35,476 bases of DNA from positions 1-35,476 of the forward strand of contig NZ_CANBCA010000015.1 in NCBI RefSeq assembly GCF_947367035.1, written 5' to 3'. The notes below the pieces were generated by a model. It made no database searches, was not told where the DNA came from, and saw nothing but the letters and a program-made list of their open reading frames with translations. The stretch comes from an uncultured Helicobacter sp. (GTDB lineage Bacteria; Campylobacterota; Campylobacteria; Campylobacterales; Helicobacteraceae). Both the position numbers and the translations under genes were made by a program. Below are positions 23,598 to 30,293 of this stretch, piece after piece. How positions within the stretch are numbered: the first letter of the stretch is position 1; each line of letters begins with the position of its first letter.

Positions 23598-23611
23598 TGC
23601 TCATTCTTTGA

Positions 23612-23920
23612 TTAAATTAGGGATTTAGAGATTCCCCAAACAATTCCTAAAATTACAGAAACTGCGATAATGCCTTTGATATGTTCCATCATTCTTTCTT
23701 TGTTAAACATTACAATGATAAGCAGAATCACAAGCCACAAAATTCCAATCACACTTGCAAAAGTATTTACCATAGAAGCAATATCACTCGCGGTGCTTGT
23801 AATTTGTGTTTCAAATTCACCTTTGAATTTTCCAAGTGCGCTTTCATTTGCACCAAAAACCAACATAGGCAAACTCACAAACAATAAAAACGAAATTTTT
23901 TGTAAAAAACTTTTAAGCAT
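23612..23920 (-). CDS. virB2: VirB2-type pilin
   Basis: A 102-aa pilin precursor: signal peptide 'MLKSFLQKISFLLFVSLPML' with cleavage likely after 'VFGA', a hydrophilic stretch ('ANESALGKFKGEFETQI') and two membrane segments ('MVNTFASVIGILWLVILLII', 'GIIAVSVILGIVWGI') joined by a basic loop ('NKERMMEHIK'). This is the VirB2 layout. It is the first gene of the transfer operon. Upstream, the 30-bp motif at 23973-24002 overlaps a possible promoter (TTGATAATG). Confidence 0.88.
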   Translation of the reverse strand: MLKSFLQKISFLLFVSLPMLVFGANESALGKFKGEFETQITSTASDIASMVNTFASVIGILWLVILLIIVMFNKERMMEHIKGIIAVSVILGIVWGISKSLI

Positions 23921-24341
23921 TTATGCTCCTTTTTTGAAAAATTTATGGAATCTTAGTAAGATTTTTAACATTATCAAAAACATATTTTTGCGGAAAAATC
24001 TTAAAACAGAATGCTATAAATTAGGGGTTTAAAGGCTATTGCTTTGCTTAAAATATTTTTAAAATGTTACAAGAAGCTTTAAAAAGTATTGCGTTGTAAG
24101 ATTCAATAAGAGATAGTTACAAGAGGTTTAAAAAATATGACAAATTCCGCAAATAAAATTTAACAAAAATTTTAATTTCTTAGACAATGAGCCTTAAAAT
24201 CTTTTATGAGAATCCTTAAAAAATATTGCTCTGGGATTTAAAAAATATTGCAACAAAATTTCAAAACTTTTTTCAAAGAAACTTCCAATAGATTTCTTTA
24301 CTTTTTCTAAAAACTTCATTTTTGCAAAAAATCTCTTTATA
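23921..24341. other. Divergent intergenic region, virB2 to oriT
   Basis: No gene is convincing here. The region holds the promoter side of virB2, the repeat at 23973-24063, and several short strings TTTAAAAAATATTGC or close variants (about 24079, 24127, 24214 and 24237), each following a run of about 6-8 other bases. The spacing is irregular. These may be binding sites for relaxosome proteins or simple AT-rich drift. Confidence 0.45.
23973..24063. repeat. About 90-bp repeat, copy 1 (virB2 upstream)
   Basis: Bases 23973-24002 are identical to 29413-29442 (30 of 30), and the next 60 bases align well with 29443-29504 with one gap, ending in a shared GCTTAAAATATTTTTAAA. The core ATCAAAAACATATTTTTGCG also occurs inverted at 29786-29810 and 29866-29889. 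It contains the near-palindrome CAAAAACATATTTTTG. Read toward virB2 the motif runs into TTGATAAT, so it may be an operator for the transfer operon. Confidence 0.85.
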
Positions 24342-24411
24342 AAATCCCCTATTTATAGGGATTTATAAAGACTTTTTTTATAAAAAAGCATACATTAGAG
24401 GGTTATCCTGC
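24342..24411 (+). other. oriT: Candidate origin of transfer (oriT)
   Basis: TATCCTG (24404-24410) followed by C matches the YATCCTG|Y nick consensus of P-type (RP4/Ti-like) relaxases; the nick would fall between 24410 and 24411. Upstream is the inverted repeat CTTTTTTTATAAAAAAG (24372-24388, arms 7 bp) and a stronger one at 24342-24364 (AAATCCC/GGGATTT with CCCTA/TAGGG inside, one bulge). The relaxase gene starts 120 bp downstream. Motif, repeats and location all fit an oriT; nicking itself is not shown. Confidence 0.65.
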
Positions 24412-24492
24412 AAAATATATTGCAATAATTGCTTTTAGCCTCTTTTTTCTGTGCTTAGAGTTTATAGAATTTCTTTTAAAAATTTATTTTTA

Positions 24493-24501
24493 TGCTATAA
24501 T
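24493..24501 (+). promoter_or_regulatory. Extended -10 promoter of the relaxase gene
   Basis: TGCTATAAT is an extended -10 element (TGnTATAAT) about 33 bases before the relaxase start. No clear -35 is visible, which is common when an extended -10 is present. A ribosome site, AAGGA, follows at 24521-24525. The promoter is close to the candidate oriT, so relaxosome proteins bound there could also repress the gene. Confidence 0.65.
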
Positions 24502-24533
24502 TTATTAGCAAATTATTTAAAAGGATTCTTGTT

Positions 24534-26165
24534 TTGGCTTTGAACTATTTTCCAACTTTTAGAGAGTTTAAAAAGCAGAAAAATAAAGCTTTATTTTTTG
24601 ATTTTGAGGAAATTAGAGCAAAGAAAGTAAAACAACAATCTAGCAAAAAAGGGATAGAAAGCTATCCACAAAATCACTTTATCTATTTGTTCAAAAATGT
24701 CAAGGGAGATTCCTCTTCCTCCTATGCACAAAAGCAAGTGGTGGTGAAAAATATTTCAAACTTAAACAAAAATGGATTCACAAACGCACTCAATTACTGC
24801 ATTAGGCATAGTGAAAAATTCAACTGCTATGATAGGGAAAATAACGAATTAACTACACCCGAAGTCATAAAAAAATGGGAAAAAGATTTTGGCACAAATG
24901 CCAATTCAAAAGATGTGTGGCATTTGGTTTTTAGCATTAAAGAGCAAGACACTTTTGTTAGTCGTTCTTATTTGATTCAAAGCGCGTGTGAAGTTATCAA
25001 AAAGAATCTCCCCTTTAATGATTTTGTTTTTGTTCCGCATTTTCATCAAAACAATCCCCACATTCATATTCTACTTAATAAAAGAAACCAAATCACAGAT
25101 AAAAAACTTCACTTCAAAGATAGAGAGGAAATCAGATATTTCTTTAATAATTTGCGCAATGATTTTGCAACTGCTTTAAACCAAAGAGGTTACAATTATA
25201 AAAATACAATGAAGCTAGAAAATGATTTAGAGAAACATTTAAAAGACTTAGAAAATATCAACTTAAATTCTAAAATTTCTTTGCTCAATGTTTTAGAATC
25301 CAAGCGCACTTCCTTAGAAAAGAAAATCAATAACTTAGAGAAAAAAAGATTAGCTTTAAGAAAACTTATTTGGGATTTGAGAGTAGAAAAAAAGAATCTC
25401 ATTGTAGAGGCTTTAAAAAATCAAATGAATAACAACAAAATCTACTTCAAACAATTCAAGGAAGTAAAAAATTTAAATGAAAAATTTAAATTCTTTTGCA
25501 ACAATTACAAGGACATAGACGCCGAAATTTCAAAGCTCAAGCGAGATAAAAATGTAACTGACAATTATATGGAGTCAAACAAAAGCTTCTCTAATGATTG
25601 GGCTTCTCTTTTTGAGAAAGAGCAGTATTTAGAATTTCTGAAAAATAATTTTAAAAGAAAGAATCTCCCCAAAAAACAGCAAGTTCTTCTTAATCTTTTT
25701 GAAAAAGAGATAGCTTTGCAAAAAGAATCCACAAAAGATTTCACTTTAGACTATATCAAAACCAATCTAAAACATTCTGCAATCTTTGGAGAAAAAATCA
25801 ATGCTTTTAAACTCTTAGAAATGCAAAAAATTCTTGTAAAATGTTCCATAATGGCAATTAGAGGTGAAGTGCATATTTCCTATTTGGACAAAATCAATCA
25901 AAACATTGCTTTTATAGATAAAAATTTGGAGCAAAAATACCTTTTTTTAGAAAAATATCTAAAAAATAAGCGAGAAATCTCATCTTTTAATTTCAAAGAA
26001 TTTTCTACACTCTCTAAGCATTTAGAAAAAAATAATACAGAATTTTTAAGAGAGCTAGAGCAAAAGATTAAAAATAAATCTCCACGCCAAACAACAAGAG
26101 AAATGAATCAAACAATTTCTAAAAGTATTTCAAACGCTAAAGAGGATTTTTCGTGTTCCCTTTAA
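24534..26165 (+). CDS. MOBP-type relaxase (VirD2/MobA-like)
   Basis: A 543-aa relaxase, which would cut oriT, stay covalently bound through a tyrosine and lead the strand through the channel. The likely start is TTG 24534, 8 bases after AAGGA. Motif I is 'GFTNALNYCIRHSE' with Tyr88 as the probable catalytic residue; 'VWHLVFSIKEQ' follows at 128-138, and the histidine motif 'HFHQNNPHIHILLN' (H169, H171, H176, H178) would bind the metal. Residues 200-543 are long charged helices, likely coiled coil. The N-terminal 65 residues before motif I are longer than usual. Confidence 0.88.
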   Translation: MALNYFPTFREFKKQKNKALFFDFEEIRAKKVKQQSSKKGIESYPQNHFIYLFKNVKGDSSSSYAQKQVVVKNISNLNKNGFTNALNYCIRHSEKFNCYDRENNELTTPEVIKKWEKDFGTNANSKDVWHLVFSIKEQDTFVSRSYLIQSACEVIKKNLPFNDFVFVPHFHQNNPHIHILLNKRNQITDKKLHFKDREEIRYFFNNLRNDFATALNQRGYNYKNTMKLENDLEKHLKDLENINLNSKISLLNVLESKRTSLEKKINNLEKKRLALRKLIWDLRVEKKNLIVEALKNQMNNNKIYFKQFKEVKNLNEKFKFFCNNYKDIDAEISKLKRDKNVTDNYMESNKSFSNDWASLFEKEQYLEFLKNNFKRKNLPKKQQVLLNLFEKEIALQKESTKDFTLDYIKTNLKHSAIFGEKINAFKLLEMQKILVKCSIMAIRGEVHISYLDKINQNIAFIDKNLEQKYLFLEKYLKNKREISSFNFKEFSTLSKHLEKNNTEFLRELEQKIKNKSPRQTTREMNQTISKSISNAKEDFSCSL

Positions 26166-26173
26166 GACTAAAA

Positions 26174-26235
26174 CCACTCCCGCTTAAGTGGCTTTAGAAT
26201 TGCAAGGGATTTAAGGCTTTTATAAGCGGAAGTGG
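26174..26235 (-). terminator. Long-stem terminator downstream of the 20-aa peptide gene
   Basis: Thirteen-base arms at 26174-26186 and 26223-26235 enclose 36 bases. In the leftward RNA all 13 positions pair (one as G-U), and TTTTAG follows; in the rightward RNA one pair is a C-A mismatch. So the hairpin is better built for a leftward transcript, i.e. the peptide mRNA starting near 26375, and may secondarily end the relaxase transcript. Confidence 0.6.
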
Positions 26236-26274
26236 CATAAAATTAAAACTGAAATTTAAGAATGTTGCTTACCT

Positions 26275-26337
26275 CTAGCCTTTCACAGCTAGGATAAGCA
26301 AAAGCATAATTAACATAGCAATTATAACTTCTGCCAT
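26275..26337 (-). CDS. 20-aa hydrophobic peptide, candidate type I toxin
   Basis: ATG 26337 follows an excellent ribosome site (AAGGAGG, 5-11 bases upstream). The product, MAEVIIAMLIMLLLILAVKG, is one short membrane helix with a charged residue near the start and a Lys at the end, similar in size and nature to type I toxins such as the Ibs peptides. It has its own -10 (26382-26387) and a terminator (26174-26235), giving a separate transcript of about 200 bases. A small hairpin, CTAGC/GCTAG, overlaps the stop. I see no sure antisense RNA promoter. The expression signals are good; the toxin role is inferred. Confidence 0.6.
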   Translation of the reverse strand: MAEVIIAMLIMLLLILAVKG

Positions 26338-26381
26338 ATCGCCCTCCTTTTTAAGAAAGCCGATACCTTAAATCCACAAGA

Positions 26382-26387
26382 ATTATA
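26382..26387 (-). promoter_or_regulatory. -10 element of the peptide gene
   Basis: Read leftward this is TATAAT in the context TTTGTATAATTC, 45 bases before the peptide ATG. No good -35 is visible at the proper distance. It lies downstream of the six-gene leftward operon ending at 26446, so the peptide seems to be transcribed on its own. Confidence 0.5.
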
Positions 26388-26445
26388 CAAATTTTTTGCT
26401 TTAAATATCCTTACTTAAGCCCTATTTTAGAGGTTTTCTCTAAAT

Positions 26446-27051
26446 TTACCCACAACTTTTATTAACTAATTGTATTTTTGCTTTGGCTTGTGTAATTGTA
26501 TCGCTTCTTAGAATCCTATTCTTTTTATAAGGTCTTAAGGATTCGTCATACTGCAAGGCGTTAAAAGTCCCATTTTTATCCATTCCCTGCATAAAATTTT
26601 CAAACCAAATTCTTAACGCTACGATATGATAAGCTTCAGGATTCAAGCCTATATCCACAAACAATTTTTTCACTAATCTTTCTTGCTCCAATTTTGATAA
26701 TTTTAGCTCTTTTTTAAGCTGTGTATCGCTGGGCATATCCCCCTTAACTGCCATTTCTTTATTTTTGCCCTTACCCCAAATCTTAGCCTTATAAGAAAGC
26801 CCTGCGCCATAAACGCCCCCTTCAGTTTGCAAGGGGTTAAAATAAGCTTTTCTAAATCTTATCAGACTATGCTTAAACTCTGGATTCTTGGCTAAACGAT
26901 ACAAGCCTTTTAAAAGATTGCTAAAATAACCATTGAAATGCTTGTAATCATCTTTTGAAAACGCATTTTGAGCTTTGTTATAATTTTGCTTAATTTCAAA
27001 GAATCGCTTTCGCAATTCTTTTGAAAATAAAGGGGAATCACCGCATACCAT
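26446..27051 (-). CDS. Hypothetical protein, last gene of accessory operon
   Basis: A 201-aa soluble basic protein, last of six leftward genes. The ribosome site GGGGAG precedes ATG 27051. Notable segments are 'FNGYFSNLLKGLYRLAKNP', a glycine-rich 'TEGGVYGAGLSYKAKIWGKG' and a helical 'LKKELKLSKLEQERLVKKLF'. No signal peptide or known motif. The function is unknown. Confidence 0.65.
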   Translation of the reverse strand: MVCGDSPLFSKELRKRFFEIKQNYNKAQNAFSKDDYKHFNGYFSNLLKGLYRLAKNPEFKHSLIRFRKAYFNPLQTEGGVYGAGLSYKAKIWGKGKNKEMAVKGDMPSDTQLKKELKLSKLEQERLVKKLFVDIGLNPEAYHIVALRIWFENFMQGMDKNGTFNALQYDESLRPYKKNRILRSDTITQAKAKIQLVNKSCG

Positions 27052-27060
27052 TTTCTCCCC

Positions 27061-27429
27061 CTATCTATCTTTTGGATTGTGGCTATTGCCTACTTTGTGA
27101 AAATGGCGCAAAAGATAAGGTAAATCAATCCTATATCGTCTGCCCTCACCATTTTTTATACCCTTAACGCCCCAATCCATAGCGTAATTTATGCCATATT
27201 CTCTAAAAAGCACCATTTTATCGCTAGGGTCATTATCAGATACCACAAAATCATAACTATAAACCGCATTTCCTTTAGAATCCAATCCCAAAAACTCCTC
27301 CACTTGATATTTTTGTGAATCTAATTCTATGGAATCTATAAACTTACCGCTTGCCCTGCTTAAATAAGCTTGTTTTTTAAAATCCCATATTCTTAAATTT
27401 CTGGATTTAATTACCTTTTCTTGAAACAT
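27061..27429 (-). CDS. Diverged YopX-like protein
   Basis: A 122-aa protein. It starts with a short extension, then 'LRIWDFKKQAYLS', and has 'VEEFLGLDSKGNAVYSYDFV' at about 43-62. These resemble the 'FRAWD..KK.M' and 'FTGL.DKNG..IYEGDIV' motifs of YopX, as seen at 3415-3822, but the end lacks the 'GNI.ENPELL' signature. I call it YopX-like with moderate confidence. The ribosome site AAGGAG lies inside the end of the previous gene, which it overlaps by 19 bases. Confidence 0.55.
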   Translation of the reverse strand: MFQEKVIKSRNLRIWDFKKQAYLSRASGKFIDSIELDSQKYQVEEFLGLDSKGNAVYSYDFVVSDNDPSDKMVLFREYGINYAMDWGVKGIKNGEGRRYRIDLPYLLRHFHKVGNSHNPKDR

Positions 27430-27824
27430 TTTATCTCCTTTTCTAAATTTAAATTTTCTTTAATGGCAACCTTAATCTTTTCAAAAATCTCCCGAATCTC
27501 TGGCGTGTTTGACAAAATTTCAAACTCTCCTTTGGAACGCTCTTTATAGAATCGGTTTTGCCCCTGCGCTTCTGCTATAACTTGATGAAACACGACAATT
27601 TCTTTAAGCCCTCTTTGTAGATAAAATTCCCGCATTCTGCCCAAAATGGAAGCTTCTTTTACATTCCATTCTTGCAAGGCAAAAAAGTTAAAGAAAACAA
27701 TCACGCAAACTTTCTTTTCGCTCCCTTTTTTCAATCTTCTTAACTCAATGCGTTGCACAAACGCCTTTAGCTCTTGCAAGGAATCAAAAACCAATTCCCG
27801 CAAAGCTTCTTGTTTTGTAACCAT
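27411..27824 (-). CDS. Hypothetical protein
   Basis: A 137-aa basic protein of unknown function. It opens with a helix ('ALRELVFDSLQELKAFVQ'), then a hydrophobic strand 'KVCVIVFFNFFALQEW', then 'LKEIVVFHQVIAEAQGQ' and a lysine-rich end ('IKENLNLEKEIKCFKKR'). The strand-helix-strand order suggests a small alpha/beta fold. The hydrophobic stretch is short and is probably a buried strand, not a membrane span. It overlaps the next gene by 19 bases. Confidence 0.6.
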   Translation of the reverse strand: MVTKQEALRELVFDSLQELKAFVQRIELRRLKKGSEKKVCVIVFFNFFALQEWNVKEASILGRMREFYLQRGLKEIVVFHQVIAEAQGQNRFYKERSKGEFEILSNTPEIREIFEKIKVAIKENLNLEKEIKCFKKR

Positions 27825-27837
27825 TTTTACCCCTTTC

Positions 27838-28086
27838 TTATTCTTGTGCCTTAAAATTAGCCTTAAGTTCTGTCACATTATCGGGGTGTATCTCAATGTT
27901 ACTAAAATTTTTATAGCCTTTATTGTGATACCATTTCCCCAATGCTCCGTCTGTATATAGCTTTAGATAAAAAATGCACCCGTCCCATTCACGCTCTTTT
28001 GTCTCATAATGCAAAGGGTCTGGCGCACTCATTAACTCGTTATAAGCGTCTTGCAGAGCTTCCATATAACTATTAAACTTTTTCAT
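27838..28086 (-). CDS. Hypothetical protein
   Basis: An 82-aa soluble protein of unknown function. It has an N-terminal helix ('FNSYMEALQDAYNELMSAP') and an aromatic-rich strand region ('WDGCIFYLKLYTDGALGKWY'). The ribosome site is GGGGGGTG before ATG. It is third in a six-gene leftward operon, 14 bases after the previous stop. No motif is recognised. Confidence 0.6.
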   Translation of the reverse strand: MKKFNSYMEALQDAYNELMSAPDPLHYETKEREWDGCIFYLKLYTDGALGKWYHNKGYKNFSNIEIHPDNVTELKANFKAQE

Positions 28087-28100
28087 TTATAACACCCCCC

Positions 28101-28403
28101 TTACGCACTTTCGCGGATTCTGTCGTAATAATCGTATTTTGTGTAAAATTCCTCGCCCTCTATGCTAAAAGAACTTGCAAGGCAATTCACTTGATAATTA
28201 CAAGAAAGATTATATGATTCGCACAAACTCTCTAAACGCATAAAAACCAATTCAATATAAATATTTTGAAACAAAGGAACACAAGGGAATACCCTTGCAA
28301 CTTCCCATACTTCCTCCTCACTTACACTTAAACCCTCTCTTTCTAAAATGCTTTCTATTTCTGCAATAAAATCTGGCATATCCTCAAAATTTATCCATTC
28401 CAT
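28101..28403 (-). CDS. Hypothetical acidic protein
   Basis: A 100-aa acidic protein. Two helices ('FEDMPDFIAEIESILEREG' and 'SEEEVWEVARVFPC') are followed by a region with several cysteines ('LESLCESYNLSCNYQVNCL') and a Y/D-rich end. The charge and size are those of some phage anti-defence proteins, but there is no motif to support a specific role. It is second in the six-gene leftward operon. Confidence 0.6.
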   Translation of the reverse strand: MEWINFEDMPDFIAEIESILEREGLSVSEEEVWEVARVFPCVPLFQNIYIELVFMRLESLCESYNLSCNYQVNCLASSFSIEGEEFYTKYDYYDRIRESA

Positions 28404-28413
28404 TTGCCACCCC

Positions 28414-28731
28414 CTACAAGCAAAAAGAGGGCTGGAAGTGTGATTCTACATTCTGCCCTTTATTTAGCGCAATATTGCGCCTCTCCAAATTCTCTTTAAT
28501 AAAAGCCATTCGCGCCTTATGTTCTTTTTGTTGTTTAAGCTCTAGCAAAAACCCTCTAATGTTGCGTAAAATCTTGCTTTTAAAAAGAATTTTGCACCTT
28601 GTTTGGCTTGTCGTGCTTAAATCCTTGTAGATGAAAAAGCCCTTTTTGGGAGTGTAGTAAAAACTTAATCCCAAAGATTCGGCTAAAATTGTAACTGCTT
28701 TTCTTGAAGCTCTTTTATATCCTGTTTCCAT
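28414..28731 (-). CDS. Hypothetical basic protein, first gene of accessory operon
   Basis: A 105-aa basic protein. It starts 'METGYKRASRKAVTILAES', has strand-like 'LSFYYTPKKGFFIYKDL' and then a long basic helix ('LRNIRGFLLELKQQKEHKA'). No motif is recognised; DNA or RNA binding is possible from charge alone. Its promoter, leader and ribosome site (GAAAGGTTGTAAAA) are near-copies of those at 7631-7733, although the genes that follow are unrelated. Confidence 0.6.
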   Translation of the reverse strand: METGYKRASRKAVTILAESLGLSFYYTPKKGFFIYKDLSTTSQTRCKILFKSKILRNIRGFLLELKQQKEHKARMAFIKENLERRNIALNKGQNVESHFQPSFCL

Positions 28732-28759
28732 TTTTACAACCTTTCTTTAATTTATGTTG

Positions 28760-28829
28760 TAATTATACAATAAAAAAACTAAAAAATCAAGTTTTTTAAT
28801 ATATTTTTACAATAAAAAAAGTATTTTTT
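28760..28829 (-). promoter_or_regulatory. Duplicated promoter block, copy B
   Basis: Identical over 70 bases to 7664-7733. Leftward: TTGATT (28785-28790), a 17-bp spacer and TATAAT (28762-28767). Just downstream the arms TTGTA and TACAA make a small inverted repeat around the -10, a possible operator. On the other side, a rightward extended -10, TGCTATAAT (28840-28848), drives the structured leader before the HTH gene. Confidence 0.78.
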
Positions 28830-28839
28830 AAAATTTTTC

Positions 28840-28970
28840 TGCTATAATCCCACCTACAAACTTTTCTCCCTTTTTTAGGGGGGCGTTGCGGGGGGTGTCC
28901 CCCTGCTCTAATACCAACGAAAATGAGACTTTAAGGCTCATTTTTCCGCCTTTAACCTTGATAAAGGCGG
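28840..28970 (+). ncRNA. Structured leader or small RNA upstream of HTH gene
   Basis: After the extended -10 at 28840-28848, the RNA would contain CCCTTTTTTAGGGGGG, then GGGGG-TGT-CCCCC, then a terminator-like hairpin (AAAATGAG/CTCATTTT, 28920-28944, followed by a T-run), then an 8-bp GC hairpin (CCGCCTTT/AAAGGCGG, 28946-28970) just before the ribosome site. Termination at 28945 would give an RNA of about 90 bases; read-through would reach the HTH gene. So it may be an attenuator, an independent small RNA, or both. It fits no riboswitch class I know. Confidence 0.5.
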
Positions 28971-28987
28971 GGCAATAAGGAGAAATT

Positions 28988-29410
28988 ATGACAAAACAAG
29001 AGCTAGACGAAGTATTAGAAGGGCTAAATTTGACACGCAAAAGATTCTGTGAAAAGCTCGGTATCAACTATATGACTTTTAACAATAATTGGGGAACAAA
29101 AACTCCTATTCCGCAATATGCGATTTCTTGGTTAGAACTTTACAAAACTGCCCAAATATATGAAAAAATCTTGGAAATCAAAAATATAAAAATTAGGGAA
29201 AGCAAGGGCAGCAACTTCACAAGGAAAGACTTTGATGAGAGATTGAAAGAATTGCATTTAACACGCAAAAATTTCAGCGAAATGGCGGGAGTAAGATATG
29301 CTAATTTAAGTCATTGGGATTGTAAGTATCCCACACCTCTTTGGGTAGAAAATTGGCTAAACGCTTATGATTATGCAGAGAAATTTAAAAGGCTAGAGAT
29401 TCAGCTCTAA
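28988..29410 (+). CDS. Protein with two tandem helix-turn-helix domains
   Basis: A 140-aa protein made of two copies of one domain. Copy 1 (about 1-60) has 'LDEVLEGLNLTRKRFCEKLG' and 'AISWLELYKTAQIYEKI'; copy 2 (about 76-138) has 'FDERLKELHLTRKNFSEMAG' and 'WVENWLNAYDYAEKFKRL'. The same domain occurs singly at 5273-5530 and 34982-35365. One chain with two HTH units suggests DNA binding as a built-in dimer. The ribosome site AAGGAG follows two hairpins that may control expression. It is probably a plasmid regulator. Confidence 0.75.
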   Translation: MTKQELDEVLEGLNLTRKRFCEKLGINYMTFNNNWGTKTPIPQYAISWLELYKTAQIYEKILEIKNIKIRESKGSNFTRKDFDERLKELHLTRKNFSEMAGVRYANLSHWDCKYPTPLWVENWLNAYDYAEKFKRLEIQL

Positions 29411-29412
29411 AA

Positions 29413-29504
29413 ATCAAAAACATATTTTTGCGGAAAAATCTTGAAATAAAATTGCGTTAAATTGGGAGTTTAAAGGCAATTAATTTGCTTAAAATATTTT
29501 TAAA
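29413..29504. repeat. About 90-bp repeat, copy 2
   Basis: The partner of 23973-24063: the first 30 bases are identical, the rest similar with one gap. It begins 3 bases after the stop of the tandem HTH gene. Its context differs from copy 1, which sits upstream of virB2, so the repeat carries its own function or was copied with a regulatory site. Confidence 0.85.
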
Positions 29505-29785
29505 TGTAAAAAGACGATTTGGCAGTAATGGCTTTAAATGCGAACTTTCACACAAAATTTTAACCGCATTTTAATTTTTTTATTGAAAGCAAGCTTAAAA
29601 TATGGCTTTCTGCTCTGATTTTTCAAAGATAATAATGAGAATGAAAAGTCAAGGCGTCAATGATTATTTTGTAGAAAATTGTATCATTTTTGAGAGATTC
29701 TTAAGACTTGCTGGATTAATTTTAATGAATTTCTTTTGATTTAATTTATCTTTAATGATTATTTTGTATATGGTTTAATGATGAA

Positions 29786-29810
29786 TTTTCCGCAAAAATA
29801 TGTTTTTGAT
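29786..29810. repeat. Inverted copy of the ATCAAAAACATATTTTTGCGG motif
   Basis: These 25 bases are the exact reverse complement of the first 25 bases of the repeats at 23973 and 29413. The outer 60 bp of those repeats are not present here, so the 25-bp core is the conserved unit. Confidence 0.85.
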
Positions 29811-29865
29811 TTCAAAACTTCAATAAACCATTTTTCCGACATTTTTTAAACTTCCAAAATTGCGA

Positions 29866-29889
29866 TTTTCGCAAAAATATGTTTTTGAT
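29866..29889. repeat. Second inverted copy of the motif, one base shorter
   Basis: This copy matches the one at 29786-29810 except for one missing C in TTTTCCGC (TTTTCGC here). It lies 80 bp from its neighbour in the same orientation. With the copies at 29413 and 23973 it makes four in the window, all outside genes. Confidence 0.82.
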
Positions 29890-30293
29890 TTTGCGTTTTA
29901 AATCTGGATTCTCATTATTCTCATAAGCATTTAAAATTAGAATATGGCAGTGTATTTTTTCATTCTCATTATTGTGTTTTTTAAAATTATTTTTTAGCTC
30001 TGTATATTATAAGGGAATATAAAAAGGGAAAAAGAGAGAGATTAAAGAATAAGAAGAATAAGATTTAAAAGAATAAGAAATAAGATAGTTTTATAAATAA
30101 ATACAAATAAACAATAAACACCATTTTAAGTGTTAAGTGGTATAAGGAGGCATAGGATTAGAAAAAATATCAAAGTTAATATTTTTTATTGTTTTAATCT
30201 TTTTGAATGATTTAAGGCTATTTTAGAGCTTAATTTTTATATTGGAATAATTAAAGATTAAAGCCATTTAAAGTTTTTGAAAAATAAGAATCT

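Larger units (their letters stand above)
29411..30293. other. Repeat-rich non-coding region, about 880 bp
   Basis: No gene is convincing here. Apart from the three copies of the ATCAAAAACATATTTTTGCG motif listed separately, it has a 17-bp inverted pair (29631-29647 and 29957-29973, core AATGAGAATGAAA), a 15-bp direct repeat AATGATTATTTTGTA (29659-29673 and 29754-29768), and a purine-rich tract (30015-30100). A non-coding region this long with direct and inverted repeats on a compact plasmid could be a replication origin, a centromere or a site for a small RNA. The purpose is unknown. Confidence 0.6.
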
